From Bacteroidota bacterium (GTDB lineage Bacteria > Bacteroidota > Bacteroidia > Chitinophagales > UBA8649): a stretch of 38,688 nucleotides of DNA. A program made the translations under genes and the position numbers. Positions 32,301 to 38,688 of the stretch are shown here, in pieces; position 1 is the stretch's first letter; the number at the start of each line of letters is the position of its first letter. Location: assembly GCA_002862745.1 (NCBI GenBank), contig PKDX01000014.1:1-38688 (forward strand). The letters run 5' to 3'. Below the pieces are notes generated by a model. That model saw only the letters and a program-made list of their open reading frames with translations, was not told the DNA's origin and ran no database searches.

Positions 32301-32737
32301 TGCACATTCCAAATGACTATGTAAACAGCGTGCCTGAACGCCTCGCTTTATACACTTCACTTAATGCACTCAAGGATAACAAAGGGCTTCAAGCGTTTTT
32401 AGAGGATGTGCAAGACCGCTTTGGAAAAGTGCCGGAAGAAGTGAAAGAGTTGTGCAACGCAATACGACTAAAATGGGTCGGAAAAACCTTAGCGCTCGAA
32501 CGAATCATAGCAAAGAAGGGTAAGCTCACCTGTTACTTCAGCTCCAATCAAAAGGCAATGTTCTATGCATCAGATGCCTTTGGCAAGGTCATGGCTTATG
32601 TAAATTCCAATCCTACTGCTATGCGCTTGAAGCAAACCGAAAAGCATTTAATTCTTATTGTAGACCAGGTCTCTACTGTTGAAGATGCCTATCAAAAACT
32701 TCGATCGATGGAGGCCTATGTATATGGGGATACTTAA
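29357..32737 (+). CDS. mfd: Transcription-repair coupling factor Mfd
   Basis: A 1126-residue protein with Mfd architecture: UvrB-like N-terminal modules (about 1-330), the RNA polymerase-interacting CarD-like domain (WKPGDYVVHIDHGIGVYSGL, about 440-460), a basic linker (KTKTKTKKKIK), and the RecG-like translocase with Walker A GDVGFGKTEVA (about 593), LIVDEEQKFGV (DEEQ box, 692), TLTATPIPRTLQFSLMGAR and LRGRVGRSSRKAYCYL. The C-terminal TRCF domain (about 985-1090, IPNDYVNSVPERLALYTSLN) is present. Mfd removes RNA polymerase stalled at DNA lesions and recruits UvrA. The best start is GTG at 29357. The stop codon overlaps the ridA stop on the other strand (TTAA). Length and motifs are complete. 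Confidence 0.97.
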   Translation: MQREELIQQYQQSSMLQDVVSHLTEGDKGSAIHLNDVHGSSLAFIIAASYQLHKGNHIVLCRDREEAAFLMQDLQFVLPKKEIYSFPSSFKQLGQIHQSDSGNIQMRTEAITQLTSNAIQSMLIVSYPDALLERVVKKSVLKETRLDIEVGETFDIDFMLELLITYNFERVNFVYEPGQFSIRGDIIDIYSFANANPYRIEVFDNEVESIRLFDPVSQRSEKKVLRVSILPNGQQNFTVEEQVSLFQAIPSNTTCWINDVAMCLETVDEGMAKAIACYEKLDFDEEDFDGEDSIRVHPEKRFETSPRIKGYLEDIHLVEWGNKIYSKAMEVFDFGIDPQPVFNRNVELLVEDLQAKKEAGYELILATEHAKHYNRVQGILQDVEANITMHPLNLDLHGGFVDNQNKILVYTDHQIFSRYHKANIRKNRSSSRAQLMKTLKEWKPGDYVVHIDHGIGVYSGLEKLDIAGRVQESIRIIYQNNDLLYVSINALHKISKYSGKDGKKPKIHRLGSDAWAKTKTKTKKKIKQVAYDLIKLYAQRKTQKGFAFSPDTYLQHELEASFFYQDTPDQEKTSLEVKKDMESDVPMDRLLCGDVGFGKTEVAIRAAFKAVTDNKQVAILVPTTILAAQHHKTLSDRLRDFPVTIEYVNRFRSAAEKKAIYEKLAQGKIDICIGTHSLVGKAVQWKDLGLLIVDEEQKFGVGVKEKLKTIKLNVDTLTLTATPIPRTLQFSLMGARDLSVIRTPPENRQPVHTEVHTFSTEVIADAIQFELYRGGQVFFVHNRIKDIEEIKQMLERMLSNVRIAVGHGQMEGQALERVMVDFVDGQYDVLLSTNIIETGLDIPNANTIIINGAHMFGLSDLHQLRGRVGRSSRKAYCYLFTPPISTLSQDARLRLKTIEEFADIGSGFNIAMRDLDIRGAGNLLGGEQSGFMNDLGFQTYHKILDETIQELKATEFVELYKAEIAEKREYVRDCQIDTDLPMHIPNDYVNSVPERLALYTSLNALKDNKGLQAFLEDVQDRFGKVPEEVKELCNAIRLKWVGKTLALERIIAKKGKLTCYFSSNQKAMFYASDAFGKVMAYVNSNPTAMRLKQTEKHLILIVDQVSTVEDAYQKLRSMEAYVYGDT

Positions 32738-33111
32738 CCTTTAAGAGCAATCATTGAGATTTCAACTTTTACATCTTTAGGAAGTCGACTAACTTCTACG
32801 GTTTCGCGCGCTGGCGCATCTTCGCCTATATAGGAGCCATAGACTGCATTAACTGCATTAAAGTCATCCATTGACTTGAGAAAAATACTGGTCTTTGCCA
32901 CATGGTCAAAGTTCATCCCCGCGGCTTCTAACACGGCCTGCAAGTTTTTCATGACTTGATGGGCTTGGTCGCTGATATCATCGCCGGCATAGTTCATCGC
33001 CCCGTCATAAGGGATTTGACCGCTTATAAATAAGGTATTTCCTGCTAAAATGGCTTGACTGTATGGCCCAATCGGTGCCGGAGCATTTGAGGTTTCAATA
33101 ACTTTTTTCAT
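32734..33111 (-). CDS. ridA: RidA family reactive intermediate deaminase
   Basis: A 125-residue YjgF/YER057c/UK114 protein. The family signatures are NAPAPIGPYSQAILAGNTLF, ISGQIPYD, the TSIFLKSMDDF segment and PARETVEVSRLPKDVKVEIS, with the conserved Arg that binds the carboxylate of substrates at about residue 103. RidA hydrolyses 2-iminobutanoate and 2-iminopropanoate formed by PLP enzymes, preventing damage to other enzymes. The Ser-Gln-Ala and Gly-Gln positions also match true RidA rather than distant subfamilies. It is convergent with mfd (four-base stop overlap) and divergent from the deacetylase-like gene with only 23 bases between start codons, so its promoter must lie partly within that neighbouring coding sequence. 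Confidence 0.93.
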   Translation of the reverse strand: MKKVIETSNAPAPIGPYSQAILAGNTLFISGQIPYDGAMNYAGDDISDQAHQVMKNLQAVLEAAGMNFDHVAKTSIFLKSMDDFNAVNAVYGSYIGEDAPARETVEVSRLPKDVKVEISMIALKG

Positions 33112-33134
33112 AGTGTATGACTTAGATTTACGTT

Positions 33135-34439
33135 GTGCAAGAAAAGATAGGCATTCATACTGATATTCAGAGCAAGGAAGTCTCCTACATATTCCATCAG
33201 ATGTTTACTGATTGGTTGGGTATGGGTTGGTCCTTTACAGATCTCTCTGGTCTGGATTCAGGCCAATATGCGTTTACGATTTCTTATGCTAAAGAGCCCA
33301 GTAGCCAAGCCGACCTATGTCTTGGTCGGAGTGATTGGTCTTTTAATGAGGAGGAATGGATGGATTCACCGCTGATATCAGCTGCTGGACTTGTGGGTTT
33401 TAAAAAAGTAGTGCAAGGCGCGCTTGGCTTTGATTTTTTTGCGACACTTTTTTTTACGTTAACCAGAAAGGAAGAAACCTACAGCTCAGATGATTGGGAT
33501 CGCCATGGACGCTTTTCCTATGAGTATTCTCTTCTTGAATCCCACCATCTTTTAGAGCGTCCCTTTTTAGAGGAATACATTCAGTTTCTTGTAGCACAAA
33601 TGACTAAAAAAGGCCTAAAGGTGGATTGTAGAAAATCTCCTCATGTGCTGACGATGGATTTGGACTTTGCTTTTGAATGGTATGCAAGACCACTTCCACT
33701 GATTTTGGCATCCCTTATCAAATCACCGAGTCGTTATCCCGGATGGAAAACCTTGCGCTCCATTCGTAAGGGGCAAAAACATGATCCGTATGATGTCATG
33801 GAGGAAATACATCAGTGGGCTGAAGCGCAGGAAGTAGACCTTCGAATTTTTCTCCCAGTAGGAAGGCGAGGTAGCATGGATCGCCATGTCGACCCATTCA
33901 ACAAAGCTTTTACATCTTGGCTTAAGCCCTGGAGTGAGGTAGTTGATTTTGGACTTCATCCAACCTATGCCTTGGGCTCTTGGGATTCACCTCGGCGGTG
34001 GGAAGTCATGGCAGCTGAAATAAAGCATTTTGAGTCTCTGGTGGATCAGCCGTGCCATCACATACGTATGCATTACTTACGATGTAGGCCCCATGAAGAT
34101 TATCCAAAATTTTCAAGCCTTGGAATACAAAATGATTGGTCGATGGGCTATGGTAATCGTCCAGGCTTTCGATCAGGAATAAGCAGACCATATCGGTTCT
34201 TTGAAGAAGATAAACCCTTTGACAAACTTCTTCGAATTCACCCTCTACCGCTTATGGATTCGACCTTTGTTTATCATAGGTCATCCAATGGTTTAGAGGA
34301 TTGGAAGCAAAAGGTGGGAGCGTATCTAGGCCATGCGGAGAACCTTGGTTATCCTTTAGTGTTTAATCTACATAACAACCTTATTGCCGACCACAATGAG
34401 TATTGGACCGCTTTTAAAAAGTCCTTAGAAAACCTATAG
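33135..34439 (+). CDS. Polysaccharide deacetylase-like protein (DUF7033-type N-terminal domain)
   Basis: A 434-residue cytosolic-looking protein without signal peptide. The layout resembles Bacteroidota proteins with an N-terminal DUF7033-like part (GLVGFKKVVQGALGFDFFAT, LFFTLTRKEETYSSDDWDRH, GRFSYEYSLL) and a C-terminal NodB/CE4-like part (HVLTMDLDFAFEW, VVDFGLHPTYALG, HIRMHYLRCRPHEDYPKFSS, LGIQNDWSMGYGNRPGFRSG, PLVFNLHNNLIADHNEYW). In the usual family the metal-binding motif is HDVD; here it is M-D-L-D, so the first histidine is missing while the Asp-x-Asp remains. It may be an inactive or altered enzyme acting on a surface glycan. The start is GTG, and a FemAB/GNAT-like gene follows after four bases, so the pair probably acts together. 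Confidence 0.65.
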   Translation: MQEKIGIHTDIQSKEVSYIFHQMFTDWLGMGWSFTDLSGLDSGQYAFTISYAKEPSSQADLCLGRSDWSFNEEEWMDSPLISAAGLVGFKKVVQGALGFDFFATLFFTLTRKEETYSSDDWDRHGRFSYEYSLLESHHLLERPFLEEYIQFLVAQMTKKGLKVDCRKSPHVLTMDLDFAFEWYARPLPLILASLIKSPSRYPGWKTLRSIRKGQKHDPYDVMEEIHQWAEAQEVDLRIFLPVGRRGSMDRHVDPFNKAFTSWLKPWSEVVDFGLHPTYALGSWDSPRRWEVMAAEIKHFESLVDQPCHHIRMHYLRCRPHEDYPKFSSLGIQNDWSMGYGNRPGFRSGISRPYRFFEEDKPFDKLLRIHPLPLMDSTFVYHRSSNGLEDWKQKVGAYLGHAENLGYPLVFNLHNNLIADHNEYWTAFKKSLENL

Positions 34440-34443
34440 TCCA

Positions 34444-35400
34444 TTGAAGAATTCATCACCAATACACACAACTTGGCGCTGGGTAAAGCGAGAGGAAATT
34501 GACGATAAACGATGGAATGGCGTGGTGCATTTCGCACCCAATGCTATGCCTTATGCCTATACGTGGTATCTCGATGCGGTAGCCATGGACTGGGAAGGTC
34601 TTATCGCAGGGGATTATGAGGCCGTTTTTCCGGTTCCCTTTCGCCAAAAGTGGGGTATATCCTACGCCTATCAACCCCCGTTTACCCAACAATTGGGGAT
34701 GTACAGCCAGCAGGGAAGTCAAGTAATCGATATTGAAGGGGCCCTCTCCTTACTTGTCGAACGTTTTCCATTAGTTGAAATTCAGCTTAACTCGGGCAAT
34801 ACAGTCCCGGATCATTTTAATATTACTTCTCGACCCAATTTTGAACTGGCTTTGAATGCGCCCTACGACGCACTTGAAGCAAAGTATTCAGGGAATCTCA
34901 AGCGCTCTCTAAAAAAAGCGGATAAGTTTACTATTCATACCACCCAAAGTATCTCTCCAGAAACGTTCACGTCGTTTTATCTGAAGCATATGCGATCTAA
35001 AGATTCTTCAATAGACCAAACGACAAAGCATACCATGCATAGGCTGATCTACAAGGCACAATCCTATGGTTTGGGAAGCATTATTGGTGCGTACCTAGAA
35101 GATGAGCTTATTGCGGCAAACTTTTTTTTATCAGGTCCTATGCGTATTATAAACCTTATGCCGGTTTCCTCACCGAAAGGAAAGGAGGTTAATGCGATGC
35201 ATGTTATTATGAATCAGTGTGTTATAAAGAATGCTGATCAGATGAAGTACCTGGATTTTGAAGGATCAGCACTGGATGGAGTCGCCCGATTTTACAAAGG
35301 TTTTGGAGCCGAAGGCAAGGAATATGCTTTTCTTAAGCATGAAGCATTGCCATTTCCTTACAGTCTTTTGCGAAAAATTTCCAAGAGAAAGTACCGTTAA
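34444..35400 (+). CDS. GNAT/FemAB-like acyl- or aminoacyltransferase
   Basis: A 318-residue soluble protein. The N-terminal half (NAMPYAYTWYLDAVAMDWEG, FPVPFRQKWGISYAYQPPFT, QQLGMYS) and the middle (YSGNLKRSLKKADKFTI, FTSFYLKHM) resemble FemAB/BioF2-like members of the GNAT fold that transfer acyl or amino-acid groups to glycans or peptides. GSIIGAYLEDELIAANFFLS and KYLDFEGSALDGVARFYKGF fit the acyl-binding and closing parts of the C-terminal GNAT domain. The start is TTG, four bases after the deacetylase-like gene, which implies coupling and suggests modification of the same surface sugar or peptide. I cannot name the substrate. The closing segment is strongly basic (LRKISKRKYR). Confidence 0.65.
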   Translation: MKNSSPIHTTWRWVKREEIDDKRWNGVVHFAPNAMPYAYTWYLDAVAMDWEGLIAGDYEAVFPVPFRQKWGISYAYQPPFTQQLGMYSQQGSQVIDIEGALSLLVERFPLVEIQLNSGNTVPDHFNITSRPNFELALNAPYDALEAKYSGNLKRSLKKADKFTIHTTQSISPETFTSFYLKHMRSKDSSIDQTTKHTMHRLIYKAQSYGLGSIIGAYLEDELIAANFFLSGPMRIINLMPVSSPKGKEVNAMHVIMNQCVIKNADQMKYLDFEGSALDGVARFYKGFGAEGKEYAFLKHEALPFPYSLLRKISKRKYR

Positions 35401-35425
35401 AACCCCATAGATAGAAAATCCTTGC

Positions 35426-35433
35426 TATCTTTA
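35426..35433 (+). promoter_or_regulatory. Candidate -7 box (TATCTTTA) before the PorP/SprF gene
   Basis: TATCTTTA matches TAnnTTTG at all but the last base and lies 19 bases before the ATG at 35453. The previous gene ends at 35400, so this fits a new transcription unit made of the PorP/SprF and SprB-like genes. Confidence 0.4.
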
Positions 35434-35452
35434 GTAGCTACCAAAATCTAGG

Positions 35453-36502
35453 ATGATGCGTCGACTTTTAATGTTTCTTTCTTTTTGTACTCTTCTCAGT
35501 ACAGCGAATTCTCAAGACATTCACTTTAGCCAGTATTACGCATCACCGCTCACCCTTAACCCTGCATTGACAGGACTCCACGGTGGAGACTTCAGAGCAG
35601 TGGTAAATTATCGAAGCCAGTGGTTTGCGATTCCTACCTTTTCGTCATGGGCCCCTTACACGACAGTTCAGGCCTCTTTTGATGCTCGCCTTTTTCCCGA
35701 AAGAATGAGAGAAAACATTCTGGGTATGGGATTAGCATTTTATAATGATGCCGCTGGAAACGGAAATTTAACAACGCGCGCAGGCTTATTTTCTCTATCC
35801 TATCATCAAGGACTTGATCGCTTTGGGCGCTCAAACCTTGGCTTAGGTCTTCAGACAGGATATGTTTCAAAGCGAGTGAATGAAGGTGATCTAATTTTTG
35901 AACAACAGTGGGATGCTGGTGCCAACGCTTTCAACCCATTGGCATTTAATGGAGAGTCTTTTCAAAATGGAAATATCAGTTATCCAGAGGTTAATGCTGG
36001 CGCTCTTTTCAGCTCCCAACCCAATGAAAAGTTTGGATACCTGTTCGGTGTAGGGGTAAATCATGTACATCAGCCCAACGAAAGTTTTTTAGGTGAAGAC
36101 AATAAGCTCAATACGCGCATCAATGCTCATGCAGCTGCGCAAATCAAGGTCGGCGACTATTCATACATCACGCCTACGGTGCTCTACATGCTTCAAGGCA
36201 ATGCTCAGCAAGCGAATGTGGGTTCTGGCTTTGAATACGAGCTTGCGGATAATGTATCCGCCTTTGCTGGAGGATGGGCTCGATTAGTAGGAGGAATCAA
36301 TGGTTTTGGAATCGATGCAATCATCGGTGTTATAGGAGTAGATGCATACAACATGCGTGCAGCGTTATCCTATGACGTAACCTTGTCGGATCTTCGCGTG
36401 CCTACAAATTCCAACGGCGCCTTAGAGTTGTCTTTGATATACACGCATAATAAGCAAGGTCCAATGGCTATTGATTATAACAGATTCTGTCCTAAGTTTT
36501 AA
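35453..36502 (+). CDS. PorP/SprF family type IX secretion-associated outer membrane protein
   Basis: A 349-residue outer membrane beta-barrel. The signal peptide is MMRRLLMFLSFCTLLSTANS, and the mature start QDIHFSQYYASPLTLNPALTG is the hallmark of PorP/SprF. Other family segments are RAVVNYRSQWFAI, GMGLAFYNDAAGNGNLTT and the C-terminal SLIYTHN region. PorP/SprF proteins assist export, anchoring or sliding of a specific T9SS cargo, typically a large SprB-like adhesin. Here the cargo candidate is the gene beginning ten bases downstream. Two adjacent ATG codons (35453 and 35456) are possible starts. The set of PorP-type proteins in a genome usually mirrors its giant adhesins, so this one is probably dedicated to its neighbour. 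Confidence 0.93.
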   Translation: MMRRLLMFLSFCTLLSTANSQDIHFSQYYASPLTLNPALTGLHGGDFRAVVNYRSQWFAIPTFSSWAPYTTVQASFDARLFPERMRENILGMGLAFYNDAAGNGNLTTRAGLFSLSYHQGLDRFGRSNLGLGLQTGYVSKRVNEGDLIFEQQWDAGANAFNPLAFNGESFQNGNISYPEVNAGALFSSQPNEKFGYLFGVGVNHVHQPNESFLGEDNKLNTRINAHAAAQIKVGDYSYITPTVLYMLQGNAQQANVGSGFEYELADNVSAFAGGWARLVGGINGFGIDAIIGVIGVDAYNMRAALSYDVTLSDLRVPTNSNGALELSLIYTHNKQGPMAIDYNRFCPKF

Positions 36503-36511
36503 GAAGGGTAC

Positions 36512-38688
36512 TTGAGAAAAATTCTACTATTTGGGCTTTTAAGTCTATTTCTATCTCTTAATATTTGTGCGCAAGCTCCAGGCTGTCCCAATATAGTTGC
36601 TGGCCCTCCAATTACCTTGCAATGCACGGATTCTTGCACGCAACTATCGTCTACCTTCTTGGCTACTGGAGAAACAACGTCCTACGGGGTTTCTTCAATT
36701 CCATATGCCCCGCCATATCCTTATGGATTAGGAACGCCAACTTCAGTTAATACGGATGACGTATGGAGTAATATCATCAGCCTTCCATTTACCTTCTGTT
36801 TTTTTGGAAACACTTATAATCAATTAACAATAGGTAGCAATGGTGTTATATCATTTGACCTTGCCTACGCTGACCCAATTTTAAATCCACATCCTATTTT
36901 ATTTGGTGAGCCATATTGCGAGTATAGTTTTACGAATTCGTTGCCAAGTTCTCTATTGCCGACCAACTCAATTATGGGGATCTACCACGACATTGACCCA
37001 TCTGTGTGCGGTACGATTCGCTACGCGAACTTGGGTAGCTATCCGTGCAGAACATTTGTTGTGAACTTTGACAATGTATGTCACTTTAGTTGTAATAATT
37101 TAGTAAGCCGCCATCAGATTGTGATTTATGAGTCTACGAATGCGATAGAGGTTTATGTAGAAAGCAAGCCAACTTGCGCCTCATGGAATTCTGGCAATGC
37201 GCTCATTGGTATCCAAAATGCAGCAGGCAATGTTTCTTACGTACCACCTAATCGAAATACAGGGCCATGGTCGGTAAATACGCCGGAGGCTTGGCGCTTT
37301 TTACCTAATGGTACGCCGAATTATAGTATAGAATGGACGGATCAAAATGGGACGGTAGTCGGCAGTGGGGCAAACGTCCAAGTATGTCCTACAACTAATG
37401 AAGTATATACTGCAGAAATTATCTATACCAATTGTGATGGGTCCGTTGTGGTCGATACCGATAATCAAGCGGTTAACTTTACGTCTGATCTTACCTTGAC
37501 TACGGTCCTTGTGGACACCAGTGATTGTGGGCAATCCAATGGCAGTGCCCAAGCTAGTGTTGTCTCTGGCGGCGGTGGAGGGGTGCAGTGGCAATGGGAC
37601 AATGGAGAGACAACAGCATTAGCTGTGAATCTTTCCGCTGGATTTCATTGTGTAACGGCTACCGACGCAAGTGGTTGTTCCGATTCCTCTTGTGTTTTCA
37701 TTCCTATTCGAGGACCCTTTATTGACTCTATGACCTCTAGTCCAGATACCTGTGTGGCTGGCGTAGGTTCAGCTACGGTAAACTTCACCGGCGGGCAAGC
37801 ACCGATAACTTTTCAATGGGATGATCCTTTGGGTCAGACAAGTCCTACGGCGGTTGGATTATCACCGGGCTTGTACGAGTTGACCCTTCGTGATGCCCTA
37901 GGCTGTGAGATACGCGATACAGTGACTATCGATAATCTTGGGGAAAGTCCTTCCCTTATCATGAGTTCTGATTCGGTAAGCTGTTTTGGAGACAGTGATG
38001 GTGTAGCCGTGGTGCAGACGCTAGGAGGTGTTCTTCCTATTACAATTCAGTGGAGCGACCCGCTAAGTCAAGGAACAGACACGGCCTCTGGTTTAGTTGC
38101 AGGTAACTACAGTGTAGTGGTTTCTAATGCCTTTGGTTGCTCGACGATTGACTCGGTGGAAGTAAGCAGTCCAGCCCTTTTAACCATCGCGGAGACAGTT
38201 ACTGATGAGACTTGTTTCGGTCTTTCGGATGGTTTGATTGAAGTAAGCGCTTCAGGAGGCTCCGGCGAGATTACATGGTCTTTAGATACCTTGACTCAAA
38301 TTGGTTCCATAGTAGAATTCGATAATTTACCTTCCGGCACATATCAAGTAACCGCGACAGATGATAATGCATGCCAGGCCAATGGAAGTTATTCTATTGC
38401 TCTAGGCACAAATATCAGCCTCAATATAGGAGGTAGTAACGTGGCCTGTCAGGGAGGAAGTGGCGGACAGATTATCGTCTCTTCTTCTGCTGCAACTGCT
38501 TTTCAGGCTCGTCTTTTGGATTCTAATGGACTTCTTCTTCAAAGTAATGTCACAGGCCTATTCAGTAATTTATCAGCCGGCACCTATCAAATTGAGTTTG
38601 TAGAAGATGGCACAGGGTGTCGAGGGGATAGTGTGTTTACCTTGTCTGAGCCATTAGCAAATAGCTACAGTGCCCAATCTGTGGCTAC
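36512..38688 (+). CDS. SprB-repeat surface adhesin, N-terminal part (partial)
   Basis: Starts at TTG 36512 (the only start candidate after the in-frame TAA at 36500) and stays open to the end of the window, 725 codons. The signal peptide is MRKILLFGLLSLFLSLNICA. An N-terminal Cys-rich globular part (about 20-330) has FCFFGNTYNQLTIGSNGVIS, MGIYHDIDPSVCGTIRYANL and NALIGIQNAAGN, resembling the N-terminal domain of many gliding-motility-associated proteins. From about residue 335 on there are SprB-like repeats, each with an initial Cys, a GG..P.T.QW.D core and an AG.Y...V.DA.GC end. These proteins usually end with a T9SS type B sorting domain, which would lie outside the window. They are motility adhesins or matrix proteins secreted through T9SS; PorP/SprF is encoded just upstream. 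Confidence 0.88.
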   Translation, partial: MRKILLFGLLSLFLSLNICAQAPGCPNIVAGPPITLQCTDSCTQLSSTFLATGETTSYGVSSIPYAPPYPYGLGTPTSVNTDDVWSNIISLPFTFCFFGNTYNQLTIGSNGVISFDLAYADPILNPHPILFGEPYCEYSFTNSLPSSLLPTNSIMGIYHDIDPSVCGTIRYANLGSYPCRTFVVNFDNVCHFSCNNLVSRHQIVIYESTNAIEVYVESKPTCASWNSGNALIGIQNAAGNVSYVPPNRNTGPWSVNTPEAWRFLPNGTPNYSIEWTDQNGTVVGSGANVQVCPTTNEVYTAEIIYTNCDGSVVVDTDNQAVNFTSDLTLTTVLVDTSDCGQSNGSAQASVVSGGGGGVQWQWDNGETTALAVNLSAGFHCVTATDASGCSDSSCVFIPIRGPFIDSMTSSPDTCVAGVGSATVNFTGGQAPITFQWDDPLGQTSPTAVGLSPGLYELTLRDALGCEIRDTVTIDNLGESPSLIMSSDSVSCFGDSDGVAVVQTLGGVLPITIQWSDPLSQGTDTASGLVAGNYSVVVSNAFGCSTIDSVEVSSPALLTIAETVTDETCFGLSDGLIEVSASGGSGEITWSLDTLTQIGSIVEFDNLPSGTYQVTATDDNACQANGSYSIALGTNISLNIGGSNVACQGGSGGQIIVSSSAATAFQARLLDSNGLLLQSNVTGLFSNLSAGTYQIEFVEDGTGCRGDSVFTLSEPLANSYSAQSVA
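37526..38449 (+). repeat. SprB-type coding repeats of about 75-78 residues
   Basis: The first cysteine codons of five repeats lie at 37526, 37751, 37982, 38213 and 38447, a spacing of 225, 231, 231 and 234 bases. The fifth repeat runs toward the window end. DNA identity between copies is low by eye, so the repeats are old. Confidence 0.7.

Noticed and set aside
37301-37594. Minus-strand 97-codon frame near the window end, and a small plus frame at 36565-36750.
   Set aside because: Both lie inside the continuous SprB-like frame starting at 36512, which has a signal peptide and repeats.

Overview
The window is 38.7 kb of gene-dense chromosome from a member of the Bacteroidota, most likely Flavobacteriales. 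This is inferred from gene content: a PorP/SprF protein beside a SprB-repeat surface protein, a secreted protein with a type IX secretion (T9SS) sorting domain, a SusC-like TonB receptor with a carboxypeptidase-like N-terminal domain, LytS/LytTR and TPR histidine kinases, a DUF6427-like membrane protein, and promoter elements resembling the Bacteroidota -7 box TAnnTTTG. No rRNA, tRNA, CRISPR array, transposase or prophage gene was seen. No gene-free stretch exceeds about 210 bases, and several convergent genes overlap at their stop codons.

Layout. 1-1748: end of ftsH, a LUD-domain protein and lpxH. 1823-4159: a large secreted T9SS cargo protein closed by a clear hairpin terminator. 4239-7661: polA and recR. 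7675-9422 (minus): a PhoR/PhoB-like two-component system. 9569-13767: a beta-helix lipoprotein and a TonB-dependent receptor, divergent from that system; the shared intergenic region carries an 11-bp-phased TTAAC direct repeat resembling a Pho box. 13791-15543: a nitronate monooxygenase-like enzyme and a lipoprotein MsrA, divergent. 15613-20426: a signalling island with a TPR/LytS kinase, a LytTR regulator and a TPR/HisKA kinase, interleaved with two minus-strand genes for short repetitive peptides, each overlapping the stop codon of the gene it faces. 20561-26415: a compact plus-strand run of a secreted protein with a G10 tract, a DUF6427-like protein, purQ, a dsbD-family gene and a second stand-alone DsbD-alpha protein. 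26433-29240 (minus): a 40-residue lipoprotein and the topoisomerase IV A subunit. 29357-33111: mfd and a convergent ridA. 33135-35400: a polysaccharide-deacetylase-like protein and a FemAB/GNAT-like transferase. 35453-38688: PorP/SprF and the start of a SprB-repeat adhesin that runs off the window.

How the parts may work together. Housekeeping functions (replication and repair by PolA, RecR, ParC and Mfd; lipid A by LpxH; purines by PurQ; envelope thiol and methionine repair by DsbD and MsrA) alternate with envelope and signalling modules. Two stretches deserve most attention. One is the TPR-kinase island: its small secreted protein, with a cap plus six VDYGED-type 11-residue repeats, looks like the 7(1) septoil knot family, and its 60-residue peptide has a GG-type leader and two 20-residue TIEAFDQP repeats. 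The other is the PhoB/PhoR-like system facing a beta-helix lipoprotein/TonB receptor pair, which could be a phosphate-responsive uptake system. Both functional readings are inferences from sequence and position.
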